Positions 4,521 to 5,751 of a stretch of DNA of 5,751 nt are shown here, piece after piece. Origin of the DNA: Gammaproteobacteria bacterium (GTDB taxonomy: Bacteria > Pseudomonadota > Gammaproteobacteria > Pseudomonadales > JAUIKI01); assembly GCA_030430875.1 (NCBI GenBank), contig JAUIKI010000109.1, positions 1 through 5,751 on the forward strand, written 5' to 3'. Position 1 is the first letter of the stretch, and every line of letters starts with the position of its first letter. A program made the position numbers and the translations under genes. The notes under the pieces are model-generated. The model was not told where the DNA came from. It saw only the letters and a list, made by a program, of their open reading frames with translations, and searched no databases.

Positions 4521-5159
4521 TCAAGTGATTTTACGAATAACTTGTACGCCATCATCAATAGCTAGCAGTAAATTTTCAACGCGCTTATCTTTGGTGATTA
4601 AGCTGTTTAATTGAGCTAAAATCTTTCCACGATCAGTTTCTTGCTTAATTGCATCACCTGACCAAAGCATATTATCGATTACTATAATTCCTCCTGGTTT
4701 GAGCTTTTCCAGCACTTTTTGATAGTAAACGGGGTAGAGTTTTTTATCAGCATCGATATAAGCTAAGTCAAGTGGAGTAGAGACTTGTTCAAGCAATTGA
4801 ATTGCACGAATTTGTTGGATTGAAATTTTGTAACCATGTGAGCTTTTAGCAAAAATTTGCTTGGCAAATTTAATTGCTTTTGGGTTGATTTCGCAAGTTA
4901 TGACTCTGCCATTTGTTGGCAGTGCTTCAGCCATAGATAGGGCTGAGTAACCGGTAAACATACCAATGTCGGCTACGAATCTAGCTTGGCTAATATTGAT
5001 TAATAGTTTTAATAATTGCGCAGTACATCGCCCGGAAATTTTTTCTGGGAACTCCATCGAGTTGAATGTTTTGCTGCGTAATTCTTCACATAAATCTGAG
5101 TCGGTTTGCGTGTTGGATTCAACGTAGAATTTAAGAGTTTGATCGGTTATATTTTGCAT
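4521..5159 (-). CDS. Class I SAM-dependent O-methyltransferase (caffeoyl-CoA O-methyltransferase type)
   Basis: A 212-residue soluble enzyme of the Methyltransf_3/COG4122 family, which transfers methyl from S-adenosylmethionine to a hydroxyl (often catechol-like) substrate with a divalent metal. Motif I is VADIGMFTGYSAL (62-74). Glu90 (ITCEINP) is placed to bind the SAM ribose. The metal-site motifs are YIDADKKLY (134-142) and VIDNMLWSG (160-168), so Asp136, Asp162 and Asn163 are the likely metal ligands. The C-terminal LLLAIDDGVQVIRK is the usual last strand region. Length is near the family norm of about 220, so it is complete. The physiological substrate cannot be told. The start ATG 5159 lacks a purine-rich site upstream (the minus strand there is pyrimidine-rich), but no better start is seen and the N-terminus fits the family. 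It is divergent from the hydrolase gene, 28 bases apart, and is followed by a hairpin terminator. Confidence 0.9.
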   Translation of the reverse strand: MQNITDQTLKFYVESNTQTDSDLCEELRSKTFNSMEFPEKISGRCTAQLLKLLINISQARFVADIGMFTGYSALSMAEALPTNGRVITCEINPKAIKFAKQIFAKSSHGYKISIQQIRAIQLLEQVSTPLDLAYIDADKKLYPVYYQKVLEKLKPGGIIVIDNMLWSGDAIKQETDRGKILAQLNSLITKDKRVENLLLAIDDGVQVIRKIT

Positions 5160-5187
5160 AAAAATAGAGAGGAGAGTTAAGGATTTA

Positions 5188-5751
5188 GTGAAAAAAACAT
5201 CTGAGTTATATTTTTTGCATGCAAATGGTTTTCCGTCATCAGTGTACAGGAAATTTTTAGGTTATCTTTCAAGTCATTTTGCTGTGTCAAGTCATGAGAT
5301 GTTAGGGCATCATTTACATTACTCAGTTGATGATAACTTAGAGAGTCTGACAAATGAAGTAATTGATAGCATTGAAGCGCAATATCAAATACCAATTTTG
5401 GCAGTTGGTCATTCTCTTGGTGGAACATTGTTCTATATGGCAGCAAAAAAACGCCCTGAACTTTTTGCTGGGATAGTTATGATGGATTCTTTGATTGTCA
5501 GTGGCTTGGAAGCAATGCTTTTTTCCTTGGCGAAATCTTTTAATATCTTTCATCGCTTTGGTCCTGCTGCCCTGTCTAAAGGGCGACGTTCAATATGGCC
5601 AGATCGGCAAGCTGCAATAGACTATTTTTCAGCTAAGAAATTATTTGCACATTTTGACGAATGTTGTTTGAATGATTATATTGATTATGGCATGGAAACC
5701 CTAGAATCAGGCGAAAAAAAATTGCGTTTTGATCCGGAAATTGAAGTTGCT
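5188..5751 (+). CDS. Alpha/beta hydrolase, N-terminal 188 codons (runs off the right edge)
   Basis: An uninterrupted frame from GTG 5188 to the window end. AAGGA at 5179-5183 lies just before the GTG, with a further GAGGAG at 5168-5173. Near the N-terminus, LHANGFPSSVY (10-20) fits the 'H-x-N-G-F-P' oxyanion-hole loop of an alpha/beta hydrolase subgroup. AVGHSLGGT (72-80) is the nucleophile elbow with catalytic Ser76. VMMDSL (97-102) follows the next strand, as expected for the core fold. The catalytic His lies beyond the window. Members act as esterases, lipases or similar serine hydrolases; the substrate is not indicated. There is no signal peptide, so it is probably cytosolic. The start lies 28 bases from the divergent methyltransferase start, so each promoter must overlap the other gene's 5' end or the short gap. 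Confidence 0.88.
   Translation, partial: MKKTSELYFLHANGFPSSVYRKFLGYLSSHFAVSSHEMLGHHLHYSVDDNLESLTNEVIDSIEAQYQIPILAVGHSLGGTLFYMAAKKRPELFAGIVMMDSLIVSGLEAMLFSLAKSFNIFHRFGPAALSKGRRSIWPDRQAAIDYFSAKKLFAHFDECCLNDYIDYGMETLESGEKKLRFDPEIEVA

Noticed and set aside
4286..4558. A 90-codon minus-strand frame between and overlapping dksA and the methyltransferase
   Set aside because: It overlaps both well-supported genes in another frame and has no domain or ribosome binding site.
5177..5553. Minus-strand frames opposite the alpha/beta hydrolase
   Set aside because: They are antisense shadows of the conserved hydrolase frame.

Overview
The window is AT-rich and reads as chromosomal DNA of a gammaproteobacterium. 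The support is a DksA very close to the enterobacterial/pseudomonad protein, a CbrB-type NtrC-family response regulator, and a small protein of the PA3496 type. Genus cannot be settled from the sequence.

Left end (1-1231, + strand): the last codons of a membrane protein, probably a heavy-metal RND efflux permease, followed 63 bases later by a complete UPF0718/ArsP-like permease with a His/Asp-rich N-terminus. This looks like the tail of a metal-efflux operon. Bases 1232-1514 hold no convincing gene but several inverted repeats. A short minus-strand gene (1515-1706) encodes a 63-residue acidic PA3496-family protein.

Centre (2005-4326, - strand): dksA, then cbrB, then a non-coding interval with a complete sigma-54 promoter architecture. 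Directly after the cbrB stop lie two TGTTAC boxes 21 bp apart. Next come a perfect IHF consensus and a -24/-12 element with the required GG-N10-GC spacing. About 170 nt after the predicted start there is a strong intrinsic terminator. The predicted transcript codes for no convincing protein and is full of AAYAAYAA-type A-rich tracts. This matches the logic and position of Pseudomonas CrcZ, the CbrB/sigma-54-dependent RNA that lies behind cbrB and titrates Hfq/Crc. Unlike the Pseudomonas order (dksA-gluQ-cbrA-cbrB-crcZ, from memory), gluQ and the sensor kinase gene cbrA are missing between dksA and cbrB. The predicted RNA is also much shorter than Pseudomonas CrcZ. This is the most interesting part of the window.

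Right end (4521-5751): a class I (caffeoyl-CoA-type) O-methyltransferase on the - strand and, divergently with only 28 bases between starts, the first 188 codons of an alpha/beta hydrolase that runs off the window.

Working model (inference): phosphorylated CbrB binds the boxes behind its own gene, IHF bends the DNA, and sigma-54 polymerase makes a short A-rich RNA that relieves Hfq-mediated translational repression. Alternatively the RNA does another Hfq- or CsrA-linked job in this lineage.
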